The notes under the pieces were generated by a model. It worked only from the letters and a program-made list of their open reading frames with translations. It was not told the DNA's origin and did not search any database. Of a stretch of 64,000 bases of DNA, positions 45,492 to 53,398 are shown in pieces (within the stretch, counting starts at the first letter, position 1; each line of letters begins with the position of its first letter). Location of the stretch: NCBI RefSeq assembly GCF_044359855.1, contig NZ_CP132291.1:1798001-1862000 (forward strand). The letters run 5' to 3'. The stretch is from Rummeliibacillus pycnus_A. GTDB lineage: Bacteria > Bacillota > Bacilli > Bacillales_A > Planococcaceae. A program made the translations under genes and the position numbers.

Positions 45492-45532
45492 TTAGTCTCC
45501 CCTCCATCTTTTAGGTGCATTCGCACAGAAAA

Positions 45533-46525
45533 TTAATAAATAAGTTTTAAAAATTCTTCTTTTGAAACGCCACCAAAGTATTTTGGAATATCAATGCCTT
45601 CTAAGGCATCCAAAATTGTATGTGGTTCATATTTTTTTCCATTAAGTGCATTTTCGATATCTTCCATATCTCCGACACCAAAGAAGTCGCCGAAAATATG
45701 AACTTCTTCCATGATACCTTTGTTTACTTCTAAACGTAAATCAATAAATCCAGAAGAGAATTTTTTTGTACGTTGAATATTGAATTTAGGTGATTGACCA
45801 TAGTTCCAATCCCATTGTTGATAGCGTTCTTCAGAGAGTTTATATATATTTTTCCAATCTTCTTCTGTCAGTTCGTAATATTGAATGTTTTCTTCTCCGC
45901 CAAAAATAGATTTTAAAATCTCCATTCTGAATTCCTCTACTGAGATTGGGTTTTCCATAAAATCTACAATATTAGCAACACGAGAGCGGACTGATTTTAT
46001 ACCTTTTGACTCAATTTTTTCTTTCTTCACTTTTAGCGCTGATACAACAGCATCTATATTGCAATTATACATGAGTGTTCCATGACTGAACATGCGGCCT
46101 TTTGTTGAGAACATTGCATTTCCAGAGATTTTACGTCCTTCTGCAAGGATATCATTACGACCAGATAATTCCGAATCAATGCCTAATTTTTTCATAGCAT
46201 CTACGACAGGTTGTGTGAACTTTTTAAAATTTTGAAATGACTCACCGTCATCCTTTGTCAAAAAGCTGAAGTTTAAATTGCCAAGATCATGATACACAGC
46301 ACCACCACCAGATAGTCGGCGCACTACGATAACACCATTTTCTTCTACGTAGTCTGTGTTAATTTCTTCAATTGTATTTTGATTTCTTCCAATAATAATT
46401 GAAGGCTGATTAATATAAAACAGTAAAAATGAATCTTTTTCAACATCCATTGTTTTTAACGCATATTCCTCTATCGCTAAGTTAATGCGTGGATCATTAA
46501 TTCCTTTGTTATCAATAAAATACAT
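45533..46525 (-). CDS. lplJ: Lipoate-protein ligase
   Basis: 330 residues. The lipoate-binding loop RRLSGGGAVYHD is near 68-79 and the catalytic Lys lies in EGRKISGNAMF near 130. It activates free lipoate with ATP and attaches it to the E2 and GcvH proteins. The C-terminal accessory domain (about 245-330) is present. The start ATG 46525 is eight bases after AAGGAG; a GTG three codons earlier overlaps that site. It matches B. subtilis LplJ (YhfJ) in length and neighbours yhfH in divergent orientation. Confidence 0.95.
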   Translation of the reverse strand: MYFIDNKGINDPRINLAIEEYALKTMDVEKDSFLLFYINQPSIIIGRNQNTIEEINTDYVEENGVIVVRRLSGGGAVYHDLGNLNFSFLTKDDGESFQNFKKFTQPVVDAMKKLGIDSELSGRNDILAEGRKISGNAMFSTKGRMFSHGTLMYNCNIDAVVSALKVKKEKIESKGIKSVRSRVANIVDFMENPISVEEFRMEILKSIFGGEENIQYYELTEEDWKNIYKLSEERYQQWDWNYGQSPKFNIQRTKKFSSGFIDLRLEVNKGIMEEVHIFGDFFGVGDMEDIENALNGKKYEPHTILDALEGIDIPKYFGGVSKEEFLKLIY

Positions 46526-46583
46526 ACTTTTCACTCCTTATATATTGTCATAAATTATTTTAACTTAATTTTAAACTTTTGTA

Positions 46584-46613
46584 TTGACACAAACATCTGT
46601 GTTATAATACAAT
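46584..46613 (+). promoter_or_regulatory. yhfH promoter
   Basis: Perfect TTGACA (46584-46589), 18 bp, TACAAT (46608-46613). A TATAAT hexamer also overlaps the spacer end. Confidence 0.65.
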
Positions 46614-46664
46614 ACATAATAACAAAACAGTAATATAACAGTATTGATAAGGAGGAGATTTTCA

Positions 46665-46790
46665 ATGTTAGAAAACGTTGTTGAATTTTTTAAGAACTTA
46701 CCAGATAAACACTGTGTAGAATGTGGCGAAAAAATTGAAGAACAAAGCGAGTGCTATACAAACACTTGTGAACATTGCAACACTCTTTAA
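46665..46790 (+). CDS. yhfH: YhfH family small zinc-ribbon protein
   Basis: 41 residues. It begins MLENVVEFFKNLPDKHC and carries two CxxC pairs (Cys17-Cys20 and Cys35-Cys38) plus Cys30, a likely zinc ribbon. GGAGGAG precedes the ATG, a good promoter lies upstream and a strong terminator downstream, so it is a real small gene. It is next to lplJ as in B. subtilis. The function is unknown; zinc binding is inferred from the cysteines. Confidence 0.88.
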   Translation: MLENVVEFFKNLPDKHCVECGEKIEEQSECYTNTCEHCNTL

Positions 46791-46907
46791 TTCTTTACTA
46801 GTTTTTTATATTACGTACTAAACGCTTCCCCAAAAACGTTTAGTAACTCACTTTCTCGTCTTTTGTCTGAACCGCAGAAGATGAACTTATAAGTAAATCG
46901 CTTACGT

Positions 46908-46948
46908 AAAAAGCGTAAAGAGCCTGAACAACTCTTTACGCTTTTTTT
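46908..46948 (+). terminator. Terminator after yhfH
   Basis: AAAAAGCGTAAAGAG pairs with CTCTTTACGCTTTTT around a 9-base loop; a T run follows. A second hairpin TACTAAACG/CGTTTAGTA lies at about 46817-46846. Confidence 0.85.
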
Positions 46949-46955
46949 ATTTATT

Positions 46956-47214
46956 TGAGTCAATTTCATAATTCCATTTTGGGTTTTTAAATACGAACAT
47001 TTCAACACATTAACTTTTCAATATTGGGATGTTCCGCTACAGACGGCGCTTTCCACGGGCTTGGCTTCAATCTCCTCGTCACTACGTTCCTGCGGGGCTT
47101 TCAGCTCAAGCTTTTCCCGTAGGAGTCGCCGTCTTTCGCTCCACAATTTCCAAAATTGGATACCATTAAATGTTCGTATATTTTATATGAATAATGCATT
47201 ATGAAATTGATTCA
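46956..47214. mobile_element. MITE-like element with terminal inverted repeats
   Basis: About 259 bp. The ends are inverted relatives: TGAGTCAATTTCATAAT at 46956-46972 against ATTATGAAATTGATTC at the right end, and AAATACGAACATTT (46990-47003) against AAATGTTCGTATATT. Inside is a GC-richer imperfect palindrome (about 47034-47145, CTACAGACGGCGCTTTCC against GGAGTCGCCGTCTTTCGC). No coding capacity. The right end abuts the stop codon of the neighbouring oxidoreductase gene. A degraded relative is at 34680-34900. Confidence 0.7.
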
Positions 47215-48249
47215 TTAATCTTTAATATATTGATTGACTTTAGGCATGATTTTTGTTGCTAATAGTTCAATAGAGTGCGCAACTGTTTCAAAAGGTTGAC
47301 CTCCAATATCTAACTGTGCCAAAAATCTCGTATGACCAAATAATTCGTGTTGCTTCAAAATCTTCTCAACAACTTCATCTGGGCTTCCGACAAATAATGC
47401 TGTGTTAGGGCCCGTCATCTTTTCAAAGCCTTCACGATCCAAACGGAAAGTCATACCGCGTTGTTTATTGACATAGCCCCAATAGTTTTTGTAGTATCCA
47501 TAAAACTCATCTCGAGCTTTCTGACCATCCTCTGCAAAGTAGCCATGACCAGTAACAGCCACTTTATATTGTTCTTTTGGATGTCCTGCTGCGATAAATT
47601 TACGTTTATACGCTTCTACCAGCGGAACAAAGTAATGTGGATCTCCGCCAAGTATTGCAAGTGCTAACCCCGTACCAAAGCGCCCGGCTCTCATAGCACT
47701 CTCTGGTGTACCGCCAACACCAATCCATGTTGGAATCTCTGTTGATGCACGAGGGGAAATTTCTGCATTTTTTAGCGGTGCCCGTAAATTACCATGCCAA
47801 CTTAATCGTTCTTCCTTATTTAATCGTAGCCATAGCTCCAGATGCTCTTCGAATAACTCATTGTACTGTTCTAAGTTATATCCGAATAATGGGAAGGATT
47901 CGATAAATGCACCTCTACCTGCAATTATTTCTGCACGTCCATCTGATAGTAAATCCAATGTCGCAAAATCTTCATATAATCGAACAGGATCAACTGTACT
48001 TAATACTGTTGTAGTACTTGTTAGATGAATATTCTTTGTTTGTTGAGCAATCGCACTTAACACAACCGGTACAGATGAAACAGCATAATCTAAACGGTGG
48101 TGCTCTCCAACGCCAAATATTTGTAGCCCTAATTCATCAGCTAATTTTGCTGCTGCCATTACTTCTTTAATTCGTTCCTTTGCCGATATAGTTTGACCAG
48201 TGTATGGGTTTGGGCCGATATCAGCTAATGTGTATACGCCAAATTCCAT
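47215..48249 (-). CDS. Luciferase-like (LLM class) flavin-dependent oxidoreductase
   Basis: 344 residues, bacterial-luciferase TIM-barrel fold. FGVGEHHRLDYAVSSVPVVL near 46-65 and GGTPESAMRAGRFGTGLA near 190 are the flavin-binding signatures. Likely an FMN-dependent monooxygenase of unknown substrate. ATG 48249 follows AAGGAG; the TTG-initiated extension to 48276 is rejected. It follows the VOC-protein gene, overlapping slightly upstream of it, so the two form an operon and may act on the same aromatic or xenobiotic compound (inference). Confidence 0.9.
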   Translation of the reverse strand: MEFGVYTLADIGPNPYTGQTISAKERIKEVMAAAKLADELGLQIFGVGEHHRLDYAVSSVPVVLSAIAQQTKNIHLTSTTTVLSTVDPVRLYEDFATLDLLSDGRAEIIAGRGAFIESFPLFGYNLEQYNELFEEHLELWLRLNKEERLSWHGNLRAPLKNAEISPRASTEIPTWIGVGGTPESAMRAGRFGTGLALAILGGDPHYFVPLVEAYKRKFIAAGHPKEQYKVAVTGHGYFAEDGQKARDEFYGYYKNYWGYVNKQRGMTFRLDREGFEKMTGPNTALFVGSPDEVVEKILKQHELFGHTRFLAQLDIGGQPFETVAHSIELLATKIMPKVNQYIKD

Positions 48250-48262
48250 TGTCTTCTTCTCC

Positions 48263-49099
48263 TTATTTTCCAACAATTATACGATTGCCAAATGGATCAA
48301 CTGTAATAAAACCATTTTCTATTATTTCAACGGAAGCGCCTATTGTAGTTAATCGTTTCATGATATCTTCATCACGTTCATCTAATTGCACTGTAAAGCT
48401 TTGCAAACCGACTTGCTTTTCAGCAGGCTTTGGTGCACCTTCGCCATTCCATGTATTTAATCCGATATGATGGTGATAATCCCCCGTAGAGATAAATAGT
48501 GCTTGTCTGCCGTATTTTAGCACTACTTGGTAGCCTAATGCCGAGTAAAATTCTTTTGCTTTTTCGAGATTTCCTACATGTAAATGAATATGTCCCATCA
48601 CAGTATTAACGGGTAGCCCATTCCATTCACCTTGTTCACTTTGCATTAAATCTTTAAAATTCAAAGGTTCTGTTTTCATGAATACTTGGTCACCATTCCA
48701 TGTCCATTCTTCAGGTACACGGTCTGCATAAATTTCAATACCATTGTTGTCCGGATCGCTTAAATAAAGTGCTTCACTCACATCATGATCGGATGCTCCA
48801 AAATAGATACCTCTTTGTTGTAGGTGCTTAACAATATTAGCTAATTCTCTACGACTAGGTAGAAGGATAGCAAAATGATATAGACCTGTTGTTTTTTGAG
48901 GTGATTGATACGCACCTTCTGGTTGAATAATTGATAAAATGCTTGATTGACCATCTGTTGTGAAAGTTACACGGTCTGCGGTTTGCTGTAAAATTTGAAA
49001 TCCAATTATCTCTGTATAATATTTTATAGATCGGTCTAAATCAGCTACTTTTATTTCAACATGTTTCACATACATATTCGGTTTTTCATGATACTTCAT
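48263..49099 (-). CDS. Two-domain VOC protein, catechol 2,3-dioxygenase-like
   Basis: 278 residues forming two vicinal-oxygen-chelate modules: about 8-130 (KHVEIKVADLDRSIKYY, YHFAILLP, NGIEIYAD) and about 168-278 (MGHIHLHVGNLEKAKEFY, HHIGLNTW, DPFGNRI). The conserved His and Glu metal ligands appear in both halves, although the second lacks an obvious C-terminal Glu. B. subtilis CatE is the closest known type and breaks down catechol under quinone stress. Substrate is not proven. It is first in an operon with the luciferase-like gene. Confidence 0.88.
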   Translation of the reverse strand: MKYHEKPNMYVKHVEIKVADLDRSIKYYTEIIGFQILQQTADRVTFTTDGQSSILSIIQPEGAYQSPQKTTGLYHFAILLPSRRELANIVKHLQQRGIYFGASDHDVSEALYLSDPDNNGIEIYADRVPEEWTWNGDQVFMKTEPLNFKDLMQSEQGEWNGLPVNTVMGHIHLHVGNLEKAKEFYSALGYQVVLKYGRQALFISTGDYHHHIGLNTWNGEGAPKPAEKQVGLQSFTVQLDERDEDIMKRLTTIGASVEIIENGFITVDPFGNRIIVGK

Positions 49100-49138
49100 G
49101 ACAGTCCCTCTTTTCTCTTAACTTACTTTTCGTAACTT

Positions 49139-49167
49139 ACTATATTTTAGTTATTAAATTATGTCAA
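49139..49167 (-). promoter_or_regulatory. Promoter of the VOC/luciferase-like operon
   Basis: TTGACA (49162-49167), 17 bp, TATAGT (49139-49144) on the minus strand. GTAACTT direct repeats overlap the -10 and -35; these could be sites for a MarR/DUF24-type redox regulator, but that is speculative. Confidence 0.7.
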
Positions 49168-49221
49168 GTAACTTTATTTTTTTCAGAGGACAAATTCATT
49201 ATTATTCATAAACGTTTTTCA

Positions 49222-49560
49222 GTTGATTGCAACGGAGAGTAGCGACTCCTGCCGGAAAAGCCGGATGCCATTGAAAAGGTGTAGTAATACAAATATTTAT
49301 AGTATATATCTGCTATTAAATGAAGTGGAATTAGCTCCGCTTTCCGTGGGCGAACTGACGAGCCTCCTCGCTACGCTGTGGGGTCTCGTCTAGCTCGTTT
49401 TCCCACAGGAGTCTCCGCTAATTCCACTTCAATAAAGATAGTTATACCAGATTTTTATCATAAATTTACATCTATTTTTACTTTTTCAGTGCCCTCGAAT
49501 AACACGAAGGAAGCGGCTCGGGCCCGCCTGCGGAAAGCACCACCCGCAGTGGAAATCAAC
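49222..49560. repeat. Outer palindromic repeat split by another repeat
   Basis: The left end GTTGATTGCAACGGAG and right end CCGCAGTGGAAATCAAC form imperfect terminal inverted repeats. Left flank AGCGACTCCTGCCGGAAAAG and right GCCTGCGGAAAGCAC are typical of abundant Bacillaceae intergenic palindromes. The middle is occupied by the unrelated element at 49308-49500. Confidence 0.6.
49308..49431. repeat. Palindromic intergenic repeat, long copy
   Basis: A leader ATAGTATATATCTGCTAT followed by 15-bp arms TGAAGTGGAATTAGC (49321-49335) and GCTAATTCCACTTCA (49417-49431), with a GC-rich inner palindrome. Homology with the 34.6 kb copy continues to about 49500. Confidence 0.82.
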
Positions 49561-49575
49561 GGTCTTTTTAGTGTA

Positions 49576-49626
49576 AAAGAAAAAGGCTGTAGACAAACTC
49601 GAAATTTCTTGAGTTTATCTACAGCC
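49576..49626 (-). terminator. Terminator after yhgE
   Basis: A 16-bp stem GGCTGTAGACAAACTC with its complement (one mismatch), then UUUUUCUUUU on the minus strand. Confidence 0.88.
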
Positions 49627-49681
49627 TAAGACCAGAAGAATACCTGATCTCAAATTTATAAGCTAATTTAATTTTTATTAA

Positions 49682-52153
49682 CTACTCAGCAGCTGCTTCT
49701 TTTGAATAACGTTTTGAAAATAGTAAAGCAAAGAATCCACATGTGATCGCTAAGAAGACTACCATGTATAACAATAAGATTCCGCTATTAAATCCGAAGA
49801 AGCCCATGTCTCCTGTTGAAATAGCTGCTTTAAAGCCTTGTACTGAATATGTCATTGGTAAAATTGGATTGAAAATATGCAATGCTTTTGGTACTAATTC
49901 TAATGGGAATGTACCTGCACTAGTTGTTAATTGAAGAATAAGGACAATAATAGCTAAGAAACGTCCTGGATCTCCTAATATTGTAACGAGCATTTGAACT
50001 AAAGCTATAAAGGCATAACTTGTGATCAATGCCATTAATATAAATGCTCCAACATTGGCAATTTCAATTTTCAAACCAAACATAGCGATTGCTACAACAA
50101 TTAAGGATTGGATTAAACCAACTACTGCTAATACAACTGTCTTACTTGCGAACCATGAGAAACCATTCTTAGGTTTGATTGCTGGTTCTACTAATGGGAA
50201 CACAATTGAAATCAGTAATGCCCCAACAAATAAGCCAAGTGATATGAAGTAAGGAGCAAAACCTGTACCATAGTTTGGTACTTTGTTGATTTCTTGTTTT
50301 TCAACATCAACTGGTTCTCCGACCATATCATATGTTTTTTGAGTCGCATTGACACTTGAAGCTGTCTTATGTGCATCTGCAAGGCTTGATTGTAATGTAC
50401 CTGCTCCACCTTTCAGTTCAGTTGTACCATCTGCAAGTTTTTGTGATCCATCTGCAAGTTGTACTGCTCCACTTACGAGTGATTGTGTACCATTACTTAA
50501 TGTCCCTAAGCCACTTGCTAATTGACCTGATCCTGTTTGTAATTGACCCATACCACTTACAAGTGATTGTGTACCATTACTTAATGTTCCTAAACCACTT
50601 ACTAACTTTCCTGATCCTGTTTGCAATTGACCAAGTCCATTATTAAGAGAAGTAATACCAGTATTTAGTTGACCAGCACCAGCATCTAATTTTTTTGCAC
50701 CTGCAATTGAAGTGCTCCAATTAGAGGCAAGTTTATCTGTACCCGCTGCTAATTGTTTTGTTCCTGGAGCTAATTCGCTGCTGACAGATTTGTTCATCTT
50801 ATCTAAACCAGCTGATACTTGTGCAGCACCTTGTTTTAACGCAGTTAAATCATTTGTTGTTGGTGCTTTAATACCTGCAACACTGTTATTAAGTTGTGTC
50901 GTACCTGCACTTAATTTTCCCGCACCATCATTTACATCAGATGCACCTTTTTTAATTACATTAGCAGTTGCAAGTAGCGCATTTTCTTGCTCTGCAGGAA
51001 GATTCATCGCTTTTATTTGAGCGATTAATTGTGTTGTACCTGCAGCAAGTGATTGTGTTCCTGCTGTTAAATCTGATGCACCTTTATTAAGAGTTGCTAC
51101 ACCTGACTGTAATGAAGAAATTTGTCCAGGCATTTCACCTAAACCTGTAACAAGTTGTGAAACACCATTCGATACATTTTGTGCACCAGGAGCTAATTGT
51201 GCTAAACCTGAGCTTAATGTACCCACTCCATCATTTACTTTTTTTGCTCCATTATTTAAAGCATTGATATTAGATGTATTACCTTCTAAACCTGAAACTA
51301 AAGATTCAGTTCCTTTTTTTAGATCAGTTGATCCACTTTGTAATTGGCTTGATCCATCTTTTGCTGAATCAATACCACTTTTTAATTCAGTCGATCCACT
51401 TGCTGCGGATTTGGCACCATTATTTAATTGGTTAGCACCATTTGCTGCTGAATCAATACCACTTTTTAAATCGTTTGAGCCAACTGCTGCGGATTTGGCA
51501 CCATCAGCTAATTGTGTTGCACCGTCTTTTGCAGACTGGATACCATCATTCAATTGATTAGCGCCTTTACCAAGTTCACCGGCACCTTTTTCTAATTTAC
51601 CAGCACCGTCTGCTGCATCTCCAAAACCATTGCCCATTTTTTTAATATTAGCATATAGTGTTTTGGCATAAGTAGCTGAAACTTGTTTGTTTACTTCTTT
51701 ACGAACTAATTCCACCGCTGAATTACCAATTTGTCCGCCTAAGAAGTTAAAACCTTCATTTGGTTTATAAATAATTTTCATTTGTTCAGGGTCATCTTCT
51801 AAAATTGAACCTGCATTTTTTGAAAAATCTTTTGGAATAACAATTTCCAAATAGTAATCTCGATTTTTTAATCCCTTACTTCCTTGGGATTCTGACGTTT
51901 CAGTAAACTTAAAATTTTTACTCTTAATCAGATTATCGACGAGTTCTTTGCCGAATTGCTCTTCCTTGCCTTCAATAGTAGCGCCTTCATCATTATTAAC
52001 GATAGCCACTGGCAGGTCTTCTAAGTGTGCATAAGGATCCCAAAATGCCCAAAGAAACATACCTGCATACAGAACAGGGACAAATAAAACGGCAATTATA
52101 GCAACTAGAACTTTTCTAGAATGAAAAATCTTACTCCATTCTGCTTTAATCAC
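49682..52153 (-). CDS. yhgE: YhgE/Pip family membrane protein
   Basis: 823 residues. One N-terminal helix (about 16-38), a very long extracellular region, and five or six C-terminal helices (about 630-815). The extracellular part (about 165-590) is dozens of GAxxLxxG-type repeats (for example GANQLNDGIQSAKDG), predicted to form extended helices. Relatives include the lactococcal phage infection protein Pip, a phage receptor, and the EsaA type VII secretion family. The start is GTG 52153 after GAGGAGG. It follows its TetR regulator yhgD by 69 bp, and order yhgD-yhgE near hemY matches B. subtilis. Confidence 0.9.
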   Translation of the reverse strand: MIKAEWSKIFHSRKVLVAIIAVLFVPVLYAGMFLWAFWDPYAHLEDLPVAIVNNDEGATIEGKEEQFGKELVDNLIKSKNFKFTETSESQGSKGLKNRDYYLEIVIPKDFSKNAGSILEDDPEQMKIIYKPNEGFNFLGGQIGNSAVELVRKEVNKQVSATYAKTLYANIKKMGNGFGDAADGAGKLEKGAGELGKGANQLNDGIQSAKDGATQLADGAKSAAVGSNDLKSGIDSAANGANQLNNGAKSAASGSTELKSGIDSAKDGSSQLQSGSTDLKKGTESLVSGLEGNTSNINALNNGAKKVNDGVGTLSSGLAQLAPGAQNVSNGVSQLVTGLGEMPGQISSLQSGVATLNKGASDLTAGTQSLAAGTTQLIAQIKAMNLPAEQENALLATANVIKKGASDVNDGAGKLSAGTTQLNNSVAGIKAPTTNDLTALKQGAAQVSAGLDKMNKSVSSELAPGTKQLAAGTDKLASNWSTSIAGAKKLDAGAGQLNTGITSLNNGLGQLQTGSGKLVSGLGTLSNGTQSLVSGMGQLQTGSGQLASGLGTLSNGTQSLVSGAVQLADGSQKLADGTTELKGGAGTLQSSLADAHKTASSVNATQKTYDMVGEPVDVEKQEINKVPNYGTGFAPYFISLGLFVGALLISIVFPLVEPAIKPKNGFSWFASKTVVLAVVGLIQSLIVVAIAMFGLKIEIANVGAFILMALITSYAFIALVQMLVTILGDPGRFLAIIVLILQLTTSAGTFPLELVPKALHIFNPILPMTYSVQGFKAAISTGDMGFFGFNSGILLLYMVVFLAITCGFFALLFSKRYSKEAAAE

Positions 52154-52222
52154 AAATTTTTCCTCCTCAAAAACCAATTGACTGATTTCCTCACTCGGTC
52201 ATTTTCCTGAAAAAAAAGAGTC

Positions 52223-52792
52223 TCACGGTAAGAGACCTCTGAAAATAGTATCTCGAAACAATGCTACGATCTTCTTTTCAGATAATTCCGAATCATGTGT
52301 AGCACCCCAGTCAGCTACAAATCCAATATATGCTTTAAATAAAAGATATGCCACTAATTCAGAATCACATGGACGTAGTTCTTTTTTTCCAACCGCTATA
52401 TCTATTTTTTCAGCAATATAAGAAACAATTTCTTTTTCTATACGAACTAACATCATCTTAACAGTTGGTGTTCGCAGTTCTTTTTCTTCTTCTACCAATT
52501 TTGCATAGAGTTGATGTACTTCTCTAAACTGCAAAATTTTCATTAAAACATTATGTGCATTTTCTTGAAATGGACGATCTGGTTTAATTTCTTCTTCTGC
52601 TGTCAATTTCATTTCTGAAATCATTTTAACGACAATCTCTTGAAAAAGTATTTCTTTATTTTCAAAAAAAGTATAAATTGTACCTTTCCCTACATTTGCA
52701 ATTTTCGCCACTTGATCCATTGTCGTTGCTTTGTATCCAAAAAGAGAAAAGGATTTGGAAGCTGCTTCTAGAATTTCTTGTCTCCGATCCAT
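52223..52792 (-). CDS. yhgD: TetR family regulator (YhgD-like)
   Basis: 189 residues. HTH at about 20-45 (TTMDQVAKIANVGKGTIYTFF). The C-terminal domain is a helical ligand-binding/dimer part. ATG 52792 follows AGGTGAG; the GTG-initiated extension to 52804 overlaps that site. It likely represses its own operon with yhgE, since TGACCA motifs surround its transcription start. The ligand is unknown. Confidence 0.9.
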   Translation of the reverse strand: MDRRQEILEAASKSFSLFGYKATTMDQVAKIANVGKGTIYTFFENKEILFQEIVVKMISEMKLTAEEEIKPDRPFQENAHNVLMKILQFREVHQLYAKLVEEEKELRTPTVKMMLVRIEKEIVSYIAEKIDIAVGKKELRPCDSELVAYLLFKAYIGFVADWGATHDSELSEKKIVALFRDTIFRGLLP

Positions 52793-52823
52793 CTTGTTTC
52801 TCACCTACTTTCTTCCTTCAAAA

Positions 52824-52856
52824 ATGACCAGAAAACATTTTTGGTCATCTGGTCAT
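52824..52856. promoter_or_regulatory. Candidate YhgD operator
   Basis: ATGACCAG (52824-52831) and CTGGTCAT (52849-52856) are perfect arms; an extra TGGTCAT (52842-52848) makes a tandem site. It lies immediately downstream of the -10. A similar TGACTGA/TCGGTCA pair is at about 52169-52191, before yhgE. Confidence 0.6.
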
Positions 52857-52858
52857 TT

Positions 52859-52887
52859 ATTTTACACTTATAGTTATTTAGTTTCAA
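52859..52887 (-). promoter_or_regulatory. yhgD-yhgE promoter
   Basis: TTGAAA (52882-52887), 17 bp, TAAAAT (52859-52864) on the minus strand. Confidence 0.65.
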
Positions 52888-52904
52888 GTCATTTTTTAAA
52901 AAAA

Positions 52905-53396
52905 TTAATGATCGTCTGCAGAAGAATCATTCATGTCCATTCCCATGCTTCCATCATCTTTATCTTCTTTTACTTTGCTCATATCAGGATTTCCTACAAC
53001 AATTTTTTGTTTAGGCATCGCGTGTAAACCACGTGCAGTTGTATGTGCGTACATATAGTAAACTCCATCATGGTCAAATTTAGTTGAAGCTTTATATATG
53101 CCATCCTTATCCAATTTTCCTTCTAGCATTTGGCCTTGATCGCGATTACCTGATTCCCATACTTCAAACTTCACTTCGTCTGCATCATCGACATTCTTAC
53201 CACCTTGGGTAACATGTGCAACTAACTCTATATCTTTTCCTACTTTTTCTTTTTCTGGTGTTTGGATATCCACTTTTACTTCAACTGCAGTTCCTTCATT
53301 ATGTGAAGTAGAATTGTCTGTTTTTGATGTATCAGCATTATTACAGCCCGCCAGTACAACTGCGATCAACGCTAGACTAATTAACATTTTCTTCAT
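52905..53396 (-). CDS. YtkA-like domain lipoprotein
   Basis: 163 residues. A lipobox ends at Cys18 (VVLAGC). A YtkA/FixH-like beta-sandwich spans about 38-135 (VDIQTPEKEKVGKDIELVAH, DGVYYMYAHTTARGLHAMPK). The C-terminus is acidic and contains Met and His (MGMDMNDSSADDH), suggesting metal, possibly copper, binding (inference). It is the last gene of a four-gene operon, starting two bases after the kinase stop. Its function is not known. Confidence 0.85.
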   Translation of the reverse strand: MKKMLISLALIAVVLAGCNNADTSKTDNSTSHNEGTAVEVKVDIQTPEKEKVGKDIELVAHVTQGGKNVDDADEVKFEVWESGNRDQGQMLEGKLDKDGIYKASTKFDHDGVYYMYAHTTARGLHAMPKQKIVVGNPDMSKVKEDKDDGSMGMDMNDSSADDH

Positions 53397-53398
53397 AA

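Larger units (their letters stand above)
49168..49681. other. Repeat-filled intergenic region
   Basis: No gene. It holds an outer repeat (49222-49560) interrupted by an inner palindromic repeat (49308-49500), then the yhgE terminator. Confidence 0.7.

Noticed and set aside
46811..47008. 65-codon minus-strand frame after yhfH
   Set aside because: It runs through the yhfH terminator and the end of the MITE-like element.
49682..52153. Repeats in yhgE as a separate novel element
   Set aside because: GAxxLxxG repeats are normal for the Pip/YhgE extracellular region.
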